A DNA stretch of 64,000 bases from the NCBI GenBank assembly GCA_945912145.1, contig CAMEBF010000001.1:124001-188000 (forward strand), in the 5' to 3' direction. The number at the start of each line of letters is the position of its first letter. The stretch's first letter is position 1. Positions 33,435-42,711 of the stretch are shown here, in pieces. The notes below the pieces were generated by a model. That model ran no database searches, had not been told where the DNA came from, and was given only the letters and a program-made list of their open reading frames with translations. A program made the position numbers and the translations under genes. Origin of the DNA: an uncultured Clostridia bacterium (GTDB lineage: Bacteria > Bacillota > Clostridia > Oscillospirales > Acutalibacteraceae).

Positions 33435-34409
33435 TCAACCCATTCCTAATTTCACTCTAATGAAACAATCAAATTTGAAATGTTTAATGATAAATCGCAG
33501 TCGAATTTGTTTTATTGGCTGTAATGCTTTTATATAAGCATCGTCAGGTTTATATTGCAAGACATATTCGTTTAATTGAGACATGAGTATTTTTTGCTTG
33601 TCCTTATCCGCAGATTTCAGCACTTGATATCCTTTAAAAACACAGGTATAAATAATATCCATTGAGCTTTTTTGTGTCAGTGACGGCAATTCTTTCCTGA
33701 TATATTCATGCCTTTCAGCCTTTGCTTGAAGCACGAGAAGCGGGTATTTTTCTCCTTCGAGCCCCATAATACTATTGTTTCTTTGTAAGTAGTAATAGCA
33801 AATATCCTCAATTACCGATACGGATCCTGCATTTGCAATCGCTTTCCATGTCCAAAACTCATCTTCATGTATTTTTCCGACTTCAAATGGAATATTCGTA
33901 ACAATTGATGCTTTGTATAGCTTATTCCAAACCGTCATAACAAGGTATGTTGAATCAATAAGGGCATTCATGGCCTCGTTTTTGTTCAGGACAATGTTTC
34001 TATTCGTTCTTGTCAGAGGCACTGGTGACCTTCCATCCTCCCAGACTCTTACGGCTGTACACGAAGCGATGTCACAATTATTGTGAGTAATGCTCTTATA
34101 TAACTTTTCATACATATCGGACGATATAGAATCATCACTATCAACAAAAGCGATATATTCTCCGTTTGCCGCTCGTAGACCGGCGTTTCTGGCGTCGGAA
34201 AGCCCGCCGTTTTCCTTATGGATTACTTTGATTCTGCTATCTTTTTCAGCCCAAGCATCGCACATCGCCGGGCAGTTGTCGGGAGACCCGTCGTCGACCA
34301 GGATGATTTCAAGATCCCGGTAGGTCTGGTTGACAATCGACTCTATGCACTTATCAAGATAATCTTCGACTTTATAGACAGGAACGATGACACTGATCAG
34401 ATCATTCAT
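33435..34409 (-). CDS. Family 2 glycosyltransferase (EpsJ-like)
   Basis: The 324-residue enzyme shows DLISVIVPVYKVEDYLDKCI, LEIILVDDGSPDNCPAMCD, KENGGLSDARNAGLRAANGE and the metal motif FVDSDDSIS. This is the common capsule GT2 type such as EpsJ or CpsI. The C-terminal third is helical and carries Lys-rich ends that suggest contact with the membrane. It sits in tandem with another GT2 upstream, ten bases away. Donor specificity cannot be read. Confidence 0.9.
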   Translation of the reverse strand: MNDLISVIVPVYKVEDYLDKCIESIVNQTYRDLEIILVDDGSPDNCPAMCDAWAEKDSRIKVIHKENGGLSDARNAGLRAANGEYIAFVDSDDSISSDMYEKLYKSITHNNCDIASCTAVRVWEDGRSPVPLTRTNRNIVLNKNEAMNALIDSTYLVMTVWNKLYKASIVTNIPFEVGKIHEDEFWTWKAIANAGSVSVIEDICYYYLQRNNSIMGLEGEKYPLLVLQAKAERHEYIRKELPSLTQKSSMDIIYTCVFKGYQVLKSADKDKQKILMSQLNEYVLQYKPDDAYIKALQPIKQIRLRFIIKHFKFDCFIRVKLGMG

Positions 34410-34418
34410 AGCTTTTCC

Positions 34419-35432
34419 TCATTCTTCAATATCATAAATTTTATCTAGTCCTGTTAATTTTGCATATATCATATGAATCAGCTTGTACAAAGCCGGAAAT
34501 ACGGTTGCAAGCAGTATTTTGAGTTTGAAGATTGTGTCAAAATGACCGGAATGTAAATTTTGCAGCAACAAACTTCTTAATTCTTTTCTGTATTTCTTTT
34601 GATATCGTGTAATTAATGCTTTGTTCTCTTTTTTTGGCATAGTAGCCACGATAATCAGCGAATTGATATAATTGCGCATGGCAACAGAATGGATTTCATC
34701 ATTCTGCTGTGAATCATTGCATATGATTTTTCGAACTCTGATAGGATCTTCTATTTTATAAGCATTGATGGCACTATTCGCTGCTGAGTTTTTATGTACT
34801 ATATAATTGTATAAACAGACATCTTGAAATACTGCTTTTGCGGAGAACTTAAAAAGATAATAATTCATAAGCAGATCTTCGTTAATCTTGATTGACTGAT
34901 CTAGGAGGCCTGAATCAACCAGTTTCAGCAGTAATTCTTTTTTATAAATTTTATTCCATAAGCCCGGCTCAATAATCGAGCCATTTAATAAATCAAGGAT
35001 TCCTTTTTTTGTATCTTGTTCTATGATTTGATTGGTACCGTAATACTCCACTTGTCTGTTAGGAAAAACCATTTTGTAACCACAATGTGATATATCAGCG
35101 GAATACTTTTCTGCATTACACATAAGGATCGTGTACATATCCGGCTCAACCGTATCGTCCCCGTCACAAAAAGCGATCCAATCTCCTTTAGCTTGTTTCA
35201 CGCCATAGAATCTTGCAGAGGTTACGCCACCGTTTTGTTTGGAAAACACTTTGATTCTATTATCTTTTTTTGCAAAACTATTTACTTTTTGAAGAGTATC
35301 GTCAAAAGAGCCATCGTCTACGACAATGATTTCAATGTCAGAATAGGATTGATTGCATAGGCTTTCTAAGGTTCTTTCAATATAATTCTCTATATTATAG
35401 GCGGGAACAATGACGGAAATCAATTTAATCAC
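34419..35432 (-). CDS. Family 2 glycosyltransferase
   Basis: The 337-residue enzyme has LISVIVPAYNIENYIERTLE, IEIIVVDDGSFDDTLQKV, KQNGGVTSARFYGVKQAKGD and FCDGDDTVEPD, the metal motif being DGDD. It resembles EpsJ-type transferases. The following gene starts 10 bases later. It is strongly AT-rich and Asn/Lys-rich, like other transferases of this locus. The acceptor is presumably the growing lipid-linked repeat at the membrane. Confidence 0.9.
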   Translation of the reverse strand: MIKLISVIVPAYNIENYIERTLESLCNQSYSDIEIIVVDDGSFDDTLQKVNSFAKKDNRIKVFSKQNGGVTSARFYGVKQAKGDWIAFCDGDDTVEPDMYTILMCNAEKYSADISHCGYKMVFPNRQVEYYGTNQIIEQDTKKGILDLLNGSIIEPGLWNKIYKKELLLKLVDSGLLDQSIKINEDLLMNYYLFKFSAKAVFQDVCLYNYIVHKNSAANSAINAYKIEDPIRVRKIICNDSQQNDEIHSVAMRNYINSLIIVATMPKKENKALITRYQKKYRKELRSLLLQNLHSGHFDTIFKLKILLATVFPALYKLIHMIYAKLTGLDKIYDIEE

Positions 35433-35470
35433 CTTTTAAACGAAATCTTTATAGCGAAATCAAAAATAAA

Positions 35471-36586
35471 TTATTGTATATAAGAAGAGATTTTTGTTTC
35501 AAGCTTTCCTATTGTGTTTGATTTTCTTATCCAACCATCAATTGGACGAAACAGCAACTGCCTGAAAAAGTCGATTGCAATGCCTACTGCAAATATAAGG
35601 ACGCAAACCAGAATTTGGTACAGCGGAAATGATGGCATCAATAACTTATCCGGCAAGTTCAGAAAGCTCCAAAGGCTTGGATCAACATTTGCGTGGGCAT
35701 GGATTAGATACACGCCGAATGTCAGTGGTGCGACGGCTGTTATAATTTTTGTGCTGATTTTATTCTTTATTGTGATGTTAAGCATTGCAATGAACAATGA
35801 AATGGTCGAGAAAAACACAGGCACAGAATCATATTTATACCAGTTAGAGGCAACAGTTGTCAGAATACCAATATTGTACTTTTGAGATACGAACAGAGCA
35901 CAACCTACGATGATCGGATTGACAAGGCATATGATTGCCAGTGAAATATGTTTTTTGTTCGGCTGATAATGTAAACGAAACCATGCTGCTGTTATATATA
36001 ATGTTACAAACCAAGCAAGTCCCCAGCCTCCTCCGGAATTCATTCCGGCAATTTTTGGGTGAACAGACACCCATACGGACATGAGAATAAAAAGAATAAC
36101 AACGAGAGCACTCATTTGCTTTTTGTTCAACGCAAATATCGCTTTATTTAAAAATGGAGCCAGTAGGTACATGCCGATGTATATCGTGACAAACCAATAA
36201 CGACCTGTTGTGATTGGGAAGAAGCAGGAGGCAAGCGACATGAATGAAAACGGAATTGCTCCGCTTATCATAAAAATAATTTTGAATAATAGAGCGTAAA
36301 AAACAACTTCAATCCATAAGGATATAATTTTAGAAATCCTAAATTTAGATTTGACTAAAAAATATCCACTAAGTAACACAAAGCAATTTACGCATATCTG
36401 AGTGAAATTATGAAGGATTTTTTCGTAAAGATAGATAGTGCCCATTTCAATCCGGATGGATTCCAGAACTCCGCTATGATCTATGGAGTGTAGCAGGACA
36501 ATCAAAAACATGGAAATGATTCGCAGCAAATCAAGATTTGCGTTCCGTTCTTTGGTTGTGTTTAATTTCTGAATGTTTGACATCAT
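35471..36586 (-). CDS. Acyltransferase family 3 membrane protein
   Basis: The 371-residue protein has about ten membrane helices and the N-terminal motif NLDLLRIISMFLIVLLHSID with the conserved R and catalytic His of acyltransferase-3 (OatA/WecH-type) proteins. WFVTIYIGMYLLAP and FGVYLIHAH are further family marks. It probably adds an acetyl group to capsule sugars at the membrane. The ATG pair at 36586/36583 follows AGG at a fair distance, and the FkbH-like gene ends five bases upstream. Confidence 0.87.
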   Translation of the reverse strand: MMSNIQKLNTTKERNANLDLLRIISMFLIVLLHSIDHSGVLESIRIEMGTIYLYEKILHNFTQICVNCFVLLSGYFLVKSKFRISKIISLWIEVVFYALLFKIIFMISGAIPFSFMSLASCFFPITTGRYWFVTIYIGMYLLAPFLNKAIFALNKKQMSALVVILFILMSVWVSVHPKIAGMNSGGGWGLAWFVTLYITAAWFRLHYQPNKKHISLAIICLVNPIIVGCALFVSQKYNIGILTTVASNWYKYDSVPVFFSTISLFIAMLNITIKNKISTKIITAVAPLTFGVYLIHAHANVDPSLWSFLNLPDKLLMPSFPLYQILVCVLIFAVGIAIDFFRQLLFRPIDGWIRKSNTIGKLETKISSYIQ

Positions 36587-36591
36587 CGAAT

Positions 36592-38433
36592 TTACCTGCC
36601 GATCAACTTGCGAAAAGCATAATAATAAGGAGCTAAGATTTCTTTCATACGTATTACAATCATTTTAAGTTTTGATTTTTCTTTATAGCTTTCTCCGGTG
36701 CATTCATTGATAATCTCAATCATGTCATGGGCTAATTGATAATATACAGGCTTGATGTAATGATTAAAATGATCATAAAAGCTTGATTGATCCACCAGAT
36801 ATTTATTGACATCCAGCAACCGCACATTGTCGGTATCAACAGCGAATCGGCGAATAGCCTCATTTATTTTTTTATGGACAATATGTCTGTCTTTATAGGC
36901 TTCAAATGTGTTTTTTTCGTAATACAATTCTCCGCCGAGCATAATCACCAATGTGCAATCTTTGTTGAGATGGGCTTTGATGTATCTCAGATTCTCAACA
37001 ATTTGCTCCGGTGAGTTGCGGCCGATAAACTCATATTTTTCTGCGAACTGCTCAAGAATCTCTTTCGTGAAAGTAAAGTTTGCGGTACTGTATTCTTTGC
37101 TGATAAGCTTGTCCCAGTTTGCGGGGTCGGTTATCGGATGGATATATTCCAGAAAAGCCAGTTTTTCACCGGTTTCTTTTCTTTGATATACGCCTAAATT
37201 TGCATCAGTAAGAATGCTGATAAATACAACTTTATATGGAATTTTGAATATGTTATCACAATACATACTGTAATCGGCAAAAGGAACTTCAGATACAATC
37301 AAATCTTTTTGATCTTTGGTAAGGTGCAATGATTCTACAATATGTGTGGTATGCCCGGTTGATTCTATAGTAAGCCCATTGTCAAGAGTGTGTGTGAATT
37401 CTGTATCGAAAGCGCTTGCGTGTGGGATATAGGGATATAATTGGAATAAATCACAAGGACCTTTTACCAATACGGTATGTTCTTTTATTTGCGAGTCGGC
37501 ATTGTTTTTAACGGGAGCTTTATTATCTTTTTCATCATCCATTTGATTGATCCAATCGGGCAATTCAGTTGATGATAAGTCACTGATTACTTCACCGACT
37601 TGATCGAGCTGAGGACGATGCAAAAAATTATATACATATTGCTCAATACCCATGCCGAGCGTTCTGCATGAAAAGGTAAAATGGATCAGGCGATTGTTTT
37701 GCACGGCATAAAAACCAACGATGCCGTAATCCCCGAATTTGTCGGAAACCTCTATGTATCCGCAGGCAACAGATGAATCCGCAAACATAGCCTGAAGCTC
37801 CTCTTTTGAACTTCGTTTTTTTGTAAAATTCAATTGATTGGCTCTTAATAGCAGATCATGGATTCTGTCAACTTGTGTATCGCAGTCGTGACAGATATTC
37901 AATCTGATGTTACTGTGCTTTAAAAACTCTATGTTGGATTCAAATTGCGAGCTTTCGTTTTTTTTCTCTTCGAGCAATTGATACTGGTGCAAGCGTTTAT
38001 GCCCGGTATCTTTGTGTTCAGCGTTTTTTGCATACTCGCATAAGTCATCAATTTCGTTTTCGGCGGCAATCATGATTCCCGGGCACATAAAACGTACTTC
38101 TTCACGATTCGAATGGTTGTCATCAATAAATAGTACATTTTCCGCGCGTAAGTGCATATCTTCGATGATATGTTTGACCCGATTTCCTTTTGGTTCCCAG
38201 TTGACGGAAGCAAAAACAAATTGATCGAAAATATTATATTTTTCAAGCTCATTTTTTACAACTGAATAGTCATTTTTGCTGCATATGGAATTCACGATGC
38301 CGTAATCGGTTAGATTATTGATGAGCGTCAGATGATTTTCCGGAACAATAACATCTCCCTCAGAGATGATGCCGTTCCAGAATGTATCATCCATATCCCA
38401 TATTATCAGTTTAATTCTGTCAAAATGAATCAT
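36592..38433 (-). CDS. FkbH-like HAD-IIIC protein with C-terminal SGNH-like domain
   Basis: The 613-residue protein starts with a HAD domain (KLIIWDMDDTFWNGIISEGD, SICSKND, LFIDDNHSNREEV), continues with a GNAT-like domain (about 160-290, KRSSKEELQAMFADSS, GDYGIVGFYAV), and ends with about 300 residues resembling an SGNH-type fold (VIMLGGELYYEKN, LLDVNKYL, FYDHFNHYIKP). FkbH proteins form glyceryl- or related acyl thioesters from 1,3-bisphosphoglycerate on acyl-carrier proteins. No carrier-protein gene is visible here, so an acceptor is missing or encoded elsewhere. In a capsule locus it may make a glyceryl or lactyl-like decoration. Function is inferred by family only. Confidence 0.78.
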   Translation of the reverse strand: MIHFDRIKLIIWDMDDTFWNGIISEGDVIVPENHLTLINNLTDYGIVNSICSKNDYSVVKNELEKYNIFDQFVFASVNWEPKGNRVKHIIEDMHLRAENVLFIDDNHSNREEVRFMCPGIMIAAENEIDDLCEYAKNAEHKDTGHKRLHQYQLLEEKKNESSQFESNIEFLKHSNIRLNICHDCDTQVDRIHDLLLRANQLNFTKKRSSKEELQAMFADSSVACGYIEVSDKFGDYGIVGFYAVQNNRLIHFTFSCRTLGMGIEQYVYNFLHRPQLDQVGEVISDLSSTELPDWINQMDDEKDNKAPVKNNADSQIKEHTVLVKGPCDLFQLYPYIPHASAFDTEFTHTLDNGLTIESTGHTTHIVESLHLTKDQKDLIVSEVPFADYSMYCDNIFKIPYKVVFISILTDANLGVYQRKETGEKLAFLEYIHPITDPANWDKLISKEYSTANFTFTKEILEQFAEKYEFIGRNSPEQIVENLRYIKAHLNKDCTLVIMLGGELYYEKNTFEAYKDRHIVHKKINEAIRRFAVDTDNVRLLDVNKYLVDQSSFYDHFNHYIKPVYYQLAHDMIEIINECTGESYKEKSKLKMIVIRMKEILAPYYYAFRKLIGR

Positions 38434-38462
38434 ATACGATCACCCAAAATGAAGAATAATAG

Positions 38463-39578
38463 CTATTCAAAGCTTAAAAGCATCTCTTCAACAGCCTGAA
38501 CTGTTTTCTCGGTGCTGAAAGCTTTTCCTCTTTCTGCAGCTTTTTGTTTGTAATGCGCAAGCAAGTCGGGATTATCGAGCAATTCCTTGATCCCCTCGTA
38601 CAAAGCTTCTTCGCTGTTCTCAGTTACAATTCCGTATTCATTGTTTTCACCGAGCATTTCTTTCATGCCTGAAACCTCAACGGTGCAGACAGGTGTGCCG
38701 ACAATCAATGCTTCGGTTGCGGCCGTCGAGAAGCCCTCCGACAGGGAAGAGCAGACAAATAAATCGCTCGCTGCAACATATTGATAGGGATTTGTTTGAT
38801 AGCCTAAAAATGTAAAGCTGTCATGAATCGCGTTTTCGTCAACAAATTGTTGTATCTGGTTTTGAATGTTGGGGTTGCCTTTGCCGAGAATATAGGTGTG
38901 TATGAGATACCCCTCATTTTTCAATCGAAGGTGAATACGAGCCAGCCTGTCGAAGCCTTTACCCGGCTGAATCTTTCCGACCGCGATGAGATTGCATTCG
39001 TTCGCATTGAATTTTATGTCCGGTTGCTTTTTCGCTTGCTGTAAAATGGATTTGGTGTCTGACGTGTTATAAAGAACTTGAGCGGTAATATCCGGAATCA
39101 ATTTTTGGAATGCTGCTTGTGACGATTGTGAAACAAATATCAGCTTATCAAACTTTTTATAAGCATGTTTTGCTTCTGCAAAGTTTCGGAACCCTACCGC
39201 TATGGTATTTTCGTCTTTCACGGTGCAATGAATCCAGGAATAAAGCTTTGTTTCCGGATTGCGGCAGCCGCTGATAACTCTCGCCGACGGACCTTCCAAA
39301 TACGCAATTTCAATATCATAGGATTCTTTTATCAGATGCTTATGGAGCTGCTCCGGTGACCACAATTTCATAATGTGGGAATTTCCCGGTACGGCTTTTT
39401 TGAAACAGGTTTTGTAGGTGACGTCGGGGGATAGAAACTGACGATTCACACCGACGTCAAACAAGGTCATGACGGTGATGTCAAATTTGGTTTTATCCAT
39501 GTTGTTGACAAGATTGACGAGAACTTTTTCTGCACCGCCGGGGCCGAGATCATGGATTAAAAATAATACTTTTTTCAT
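38463..39578 (-). CDS. Family 4 glycosyltransferase
   Basis: The 371-residue GT-B enzyme has the glycine loop FLIHDLGPGGAEKVLVNL, a middle domain boundary at VGKIQPGKGFDRLARI, and the nucleotide-sugar binding motif SSLSEGFSTAATEALIVGTP followed by EVSGMKEMLG. The usual EX7E glutamates are in EGFSTAATE. It transfers a sugar with retention. The gene is separated from the next downstream gene by 29 bases and from the upstream one by 109 bases (39579-39687), a gap in which I see no gene. Confidence 0.9.
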   Translation of the reverse strand: MKKVLFLIHDLGPGGAEKVLVNLVNNMDKTKFDITVMTLFDVGVNRQFLSPDVTYKTCFKKAVPGNSHIMKLWSPEQLHKHLIKESYDIEIAYLEGPSARVISGCRNPETKLYSWIHCTVKDENTIAVGFRNFAEAKHAYKKFDKLIFVSQSSQAAFQKLIPDITAQVLYNTSDTKSILQQAKKQPDIKFNANECNLIAVGKIQPGKGFDRLARIHLRLKNEGYLIHTYILGKGNPNIQNQIQQFVDENAIHDSFTFLGYQTNPYQYVAASDLFVCSSLSEGFSTAATEALIVGTPVCTVEVSGMKEMLGENNEYGIVTENSEEALYEGIKELLDNPDLLAHYKQKAAERGKAFSTEKTVQAVEEMLLSFE

Positions 39579-39687
39579 AGTGTTACATCTCTACTAATTC
39601 CATAATAACTGTATTTATGATTGGGAGTACCAGCTGTAGCCCGGATTTTGTTTTATCCGAACCAACAGTAGTGGATTTTTTTCGGAA

Positions 39688-40693
39688 TCATTGTTTGCAC
39701 CTGCTTATTCTTTTTATCATTGAGTTTGAGATTTTATTGATTATAAATGCAATTATAATTGTGACGCCGAGCACAATCAGACAATTGAATGCCCAATAGG
39801 GTGTTAAATCAAACAAACGAACCGGTCCTACGCAAAACATATAATGAATCAAATAGATTTCAAAGCTTATGTTGCTGATGAATGTCACGATTTTGATTGG
39901 TTTTCTGTCATGAAAAAGAAATGCAAAGATGAGAAAGATGCAAAAGGCCGATATTGTCTGTGTATATCCCACGGTTATGCGGTCATACAAAACTGTGCCA
40001 TCAAAAAAGTGTCGTATAAGAAATCGGAACACAAAAGAACAGCACATAATGAGAAATGCAAATATCGTTATTTTCGGGGTGATCAAAATGCTGTCAAAAA
40101 AGTGTCCCAGTATATACGCTAAGCAGTAGTAGCTGACTAATGACAGTAGTGTATGAATCCACTGTGCTTTGCAACATGACCATATAAGTGGCAATCCTGT
40201 AAAAATGCAAATAGAAATTATTATCAGGTACTTTGATTTAATCTGCGACATGAATTTGTCAAGCAATGGGCGTAATCGCATAGCAAATCAAAAGCGGGGT
40301 TATAAACCATGTTTGTTCTGCTCCCAGTACGCCGACAACAGAACCTTGAAGGCCCAACATCAACCACAGCCAATCGAGTTTAAAAATGTTGATTCCTCGC
40401 AGTATATGTACAACAGCCAGAATTAAGATGAAAATTTCATAAGGTATATATATTCGTTGCAGACGTTTTCTGTACCATTTTCTTGGCTCTTTGCAGATTT
40501 CTCCGGAACGAGTGCCAAAAAGAAATCCGGATAAAATGATAAAAATTTCGACACCAATGTTAAAGAATTGCGATGACATATTTAAAATGGAATTTCTGCT
40601 CTGTGCAGTAAAATGACACATGAGAATCATAAAGACTGCTGCGCAGCGAAGCCATGTTACAAAGGAATAGTTTTTCTGCATTTGTTTAATCAC
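39688..40693 (-). pseudogene. Acyltransferase family 3 gene split by a frameshift
   Basis: The N-terminal frame (start GTG 40693 or ATG 40681) encodes FVTWLRCAAVFMILMCHFTA with the family R/H motif and runs to LLICYAITPIA and a stop at about 40259. The other frame picks up as LLDKFMSQIKSKYLII and continues through several helices to NISFEIYLIHYMFCVGP and a stop at 39688. Reading CYAITP directly into LLDKFM needs removal of one base in the CCC at about 40270. The joined product would be about 335 residues, a normal length. It is probably inactive unless the base is a sequencing error or the locus is phase variable. Confidence 0.8.
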
Positions 40694-41588
40694 CGGCGCG
40701 TAGTTTTATAAATACGGATAGGAGCAGACCAATCGGGACGGCAAGAATCGTCAGACCTTTTTGAGGTGATTCTTTTATAAGATGCTTATTTTTGGCAAGA
40801 ATGCTGCTTGAAACATAATGTACGCAATCGACAAACATTCTTTTTTTTGATGTGGGGTATTGCATACAGATTTTCCGCCAGAAGGCAAAGCCTTTGGGGT
40901 TTTTCAGATATTGACAGTACATACTGTTCGAGGAGCCGTCCGGCTGATACTCAACATTGCAGACAATCTCATCAAGAACGGCCATTTTATATTGCTGATC
41001 GATCAGACGGTATTTATAGGAAAGCGCGACATATTTTTCTCCCTCAAATACGGGGTACGGCGGGAACTGATTGATGATATCCGTTCTGTAGATCAGTTTT
41101 TTATCACCGCTTCCACCGTTTGCGTAATAACCGATAACGGTAGTTTCCGTTAATTCCAAAGGGAAGCCGTTTCCGATAATATTTCCGTCAAAATCGGCGT
41201 CAAGCGCGATGATTCCGGCGTATCCGTCGTTTTTTACTTCATCCCATTTTTTGAGAATTTTCCTGACTGCTCCGGGCGACATCTTATCATCCGAATCAAT
41301 ACAGACATTCAGCTCTGTATCAATATTTTCGTAAGCCGTATTATGGGCTGTATGCATGCCGCCGTTTTCTTTATAAATATATCGGATTTCAAAACCGTTA
41401 TCTTTTTGCTGCCATGTATGAACCAGGTCCGCGGTATTATCGGTTGAACCATCGTCAACGATCAGCCAGATGAAATCTTTACAGTCCTGCCGTACAAGTG
41501 ATTCATAGGTGCGGGGCAGGGTATGCGCTCTGTTGTATGCAGGAGTAAAAACCGTTAAAATAATTTTATCGTTCGTTGTATTTTGCAA
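40686..41588 (-). CDS. Family 2 glycosyltransferase
   Basis: The start is uncertain: a TTG at 41588 follows AGGTGA by eight bases, and a GTG at 41600 lies inside the upstream gene. Either gives about 300 residues. Motifs are ILTVFTPAYNRAHTLPRTYE, FIWLIVDDGSTDNTADLV, KENGGMHTAHNTAYEN and a CIDSDDKMSP metal site. The closest relative in the window is the enzyme at 31968-32840. The C-terminal IGLLLSVFIKLR may be a membrane-associated helix. The acceptor and donor are unknown. It overlaps the split acyltransferase by eight bases. Confidence 0.88.
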   Translation of the reverse strand: MQNTTNDKIILTVFTPAYNRAHTLPRTYESLVRQDCKDFIWLIVDDGSTDNTADLVHTWQQKDNGFEIRYIYKENGGMHTAHNTAYENIDTELNVCIDSDDKMSPGAVRKILKKWDEVKNDGYAGIIALDADFDGNIIGNGFPLELTETTVIGYYANGGSGDKKLIYRTDIINQFPPYPVFEGEKYVALSYKYRLIDQQYKMAVLDEIVCNVEYQPDGSSNSMYCQYLKNPKGFAFWRKICMQYPTSKKRMFVDCVHYVSSSILAKNKHLIKESPQKGLTILAVPIGLLLSVFIKLRAGD

Positions 41589-42708
41589 GATAAAAATCAC
41601 CTAACCATTTTGCTGTTTCGGATATGTCATAACCGGCGGAAATAATTTCCGCGCTTCTGTCTTTTCGTTCAGTCCTGGCGCATTCTAAAACTGTTTCGGC
41701 CCATTTTTCAGGCGGATCGCTGAGATTACAAACGGTGACAAGATCATCAGTCAGGATACTTTCGGTTGGTACTTTATCGGACATGACAATCGGCAAGCCG
41801 GATGTCTGCGTCTCGACTAAAGTGACGGGTAAGCCTTCGTAGATCGAGGGAAAGACAAAAACGTCCATCGCCTGGATCAGTCTGTTGACATCGGCACGGA
41901 CACCGGTGAAAATAATATGTTCGGATATGTTCAATTCGCCGGCTCTGTTTTCTATTTGTTGTTTTTGCGGTCCGTCACCGATAAGAAGTAATTTTGATGC
42001 TTCGTTTTTCTTTAAAATCTCTTTGAATATGTCTAAAATAAAAACGTGGTTTTTTTCACTTGTAAAACGACCGATGTGTCCGATTATTAATTCATGATCG
42101 GCAAAGTGGAGCGAATCTCTGACCTCATTACGCACTTGCGGATTATATTGGAACCCCGAAGTATCAATCGCGTTTTGAAGAACTTTATAGTGATTTGATT
42201 TGGTAACTTTTGCGCCGTAACGATCCATACCGGCTACTTCTGAGCAAGCAAAAAAATAATCGGCAATATTCCTCGTCGGGTAGGAAAGCAGTTTATATAG
42301 TGCGCTTTTTAAGCTATGATCAGTACCGGAGCTATGGCTATGAGCTATTGTATAAAGTCCAGCCTTTCTTGCTTCAGATAAGTAAATGGCGGCAGTGCTC
42401 CCAATATGGCCATGAATGATCTTATACTCTTCATGGTGTTTCCGGAAAAAGGTCTCCCACCATTTTTTATAAGCAAAATAATTCTTGCCGTTAAAATGCG
42501 GACAATGATAGATTCTACCACCGAGCTTTTGTATTTCATCATCGTATGCCGCTTTTTCATCGGTATTCTCAACAAAATCAAACTGAATATTTGACCGATC
42601 TATATGACGATACAGATTCATGATTATGGATTCCGCGCCGCCGCGATTCATGATTCCGATCACATGTAAAACCCGTATCGGCTTGTCGCTTTTCGGTAAA
42701 TCTTCCAA
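41566..42708 (-). CDS. Family 4 glycosyltransferase (EpsF-like)
   Basis: The 380-residue GT-B protein has IRVLHVIGIMNRGGAESIIM at the N-terminus, AHSHSSGTD and LIIGHIGRFTSEKNHVFILD at the domain junction, and FPSIYEGLPVTLVETQTSGL with the EX7E pair. The closest recognised type is EpsF of exopolysaccharide operons. It overlaps the next gene by up to 35 bases, so translation is coupled. The upstream LicD gene ends three bases before its ATG. Confidence 0.9.
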   Translation of the reverse strand: MEDLPKSDKPIRVLHVIGIMNRGGAESIIMNLYRHIDRSNIQFDFVENTDEKAAYDDEIQKLGGRIYHCPHFNGKNYFAYKKWWETFFRKHHEEYKIIHGHIGSTAAIYLSEARKAGLYTIAHSHSSGTDHSLKSALYKLLSYPTRNIADYFFACSEVAGMDRYGAKVTKSNHYKVLQNAIDTSGFQYNPQVRNEVRDSLHFADHELIIGHIGRFTSEKNHVFILDIFKEILKKNEASKLLLIGDGPQKQQIENRAGELNISEHIIFTGVRADVNRLIQAMDVFVFPSIYEGLPVTLVETQTSGLPIVMSDKVPTESILTDDLVTVCNLSDPPEKWAETVLECARTERKDRSAEIISAGYDISETAKWLGDFYLAKYNER

Positions 42709-42711
42709 AAC

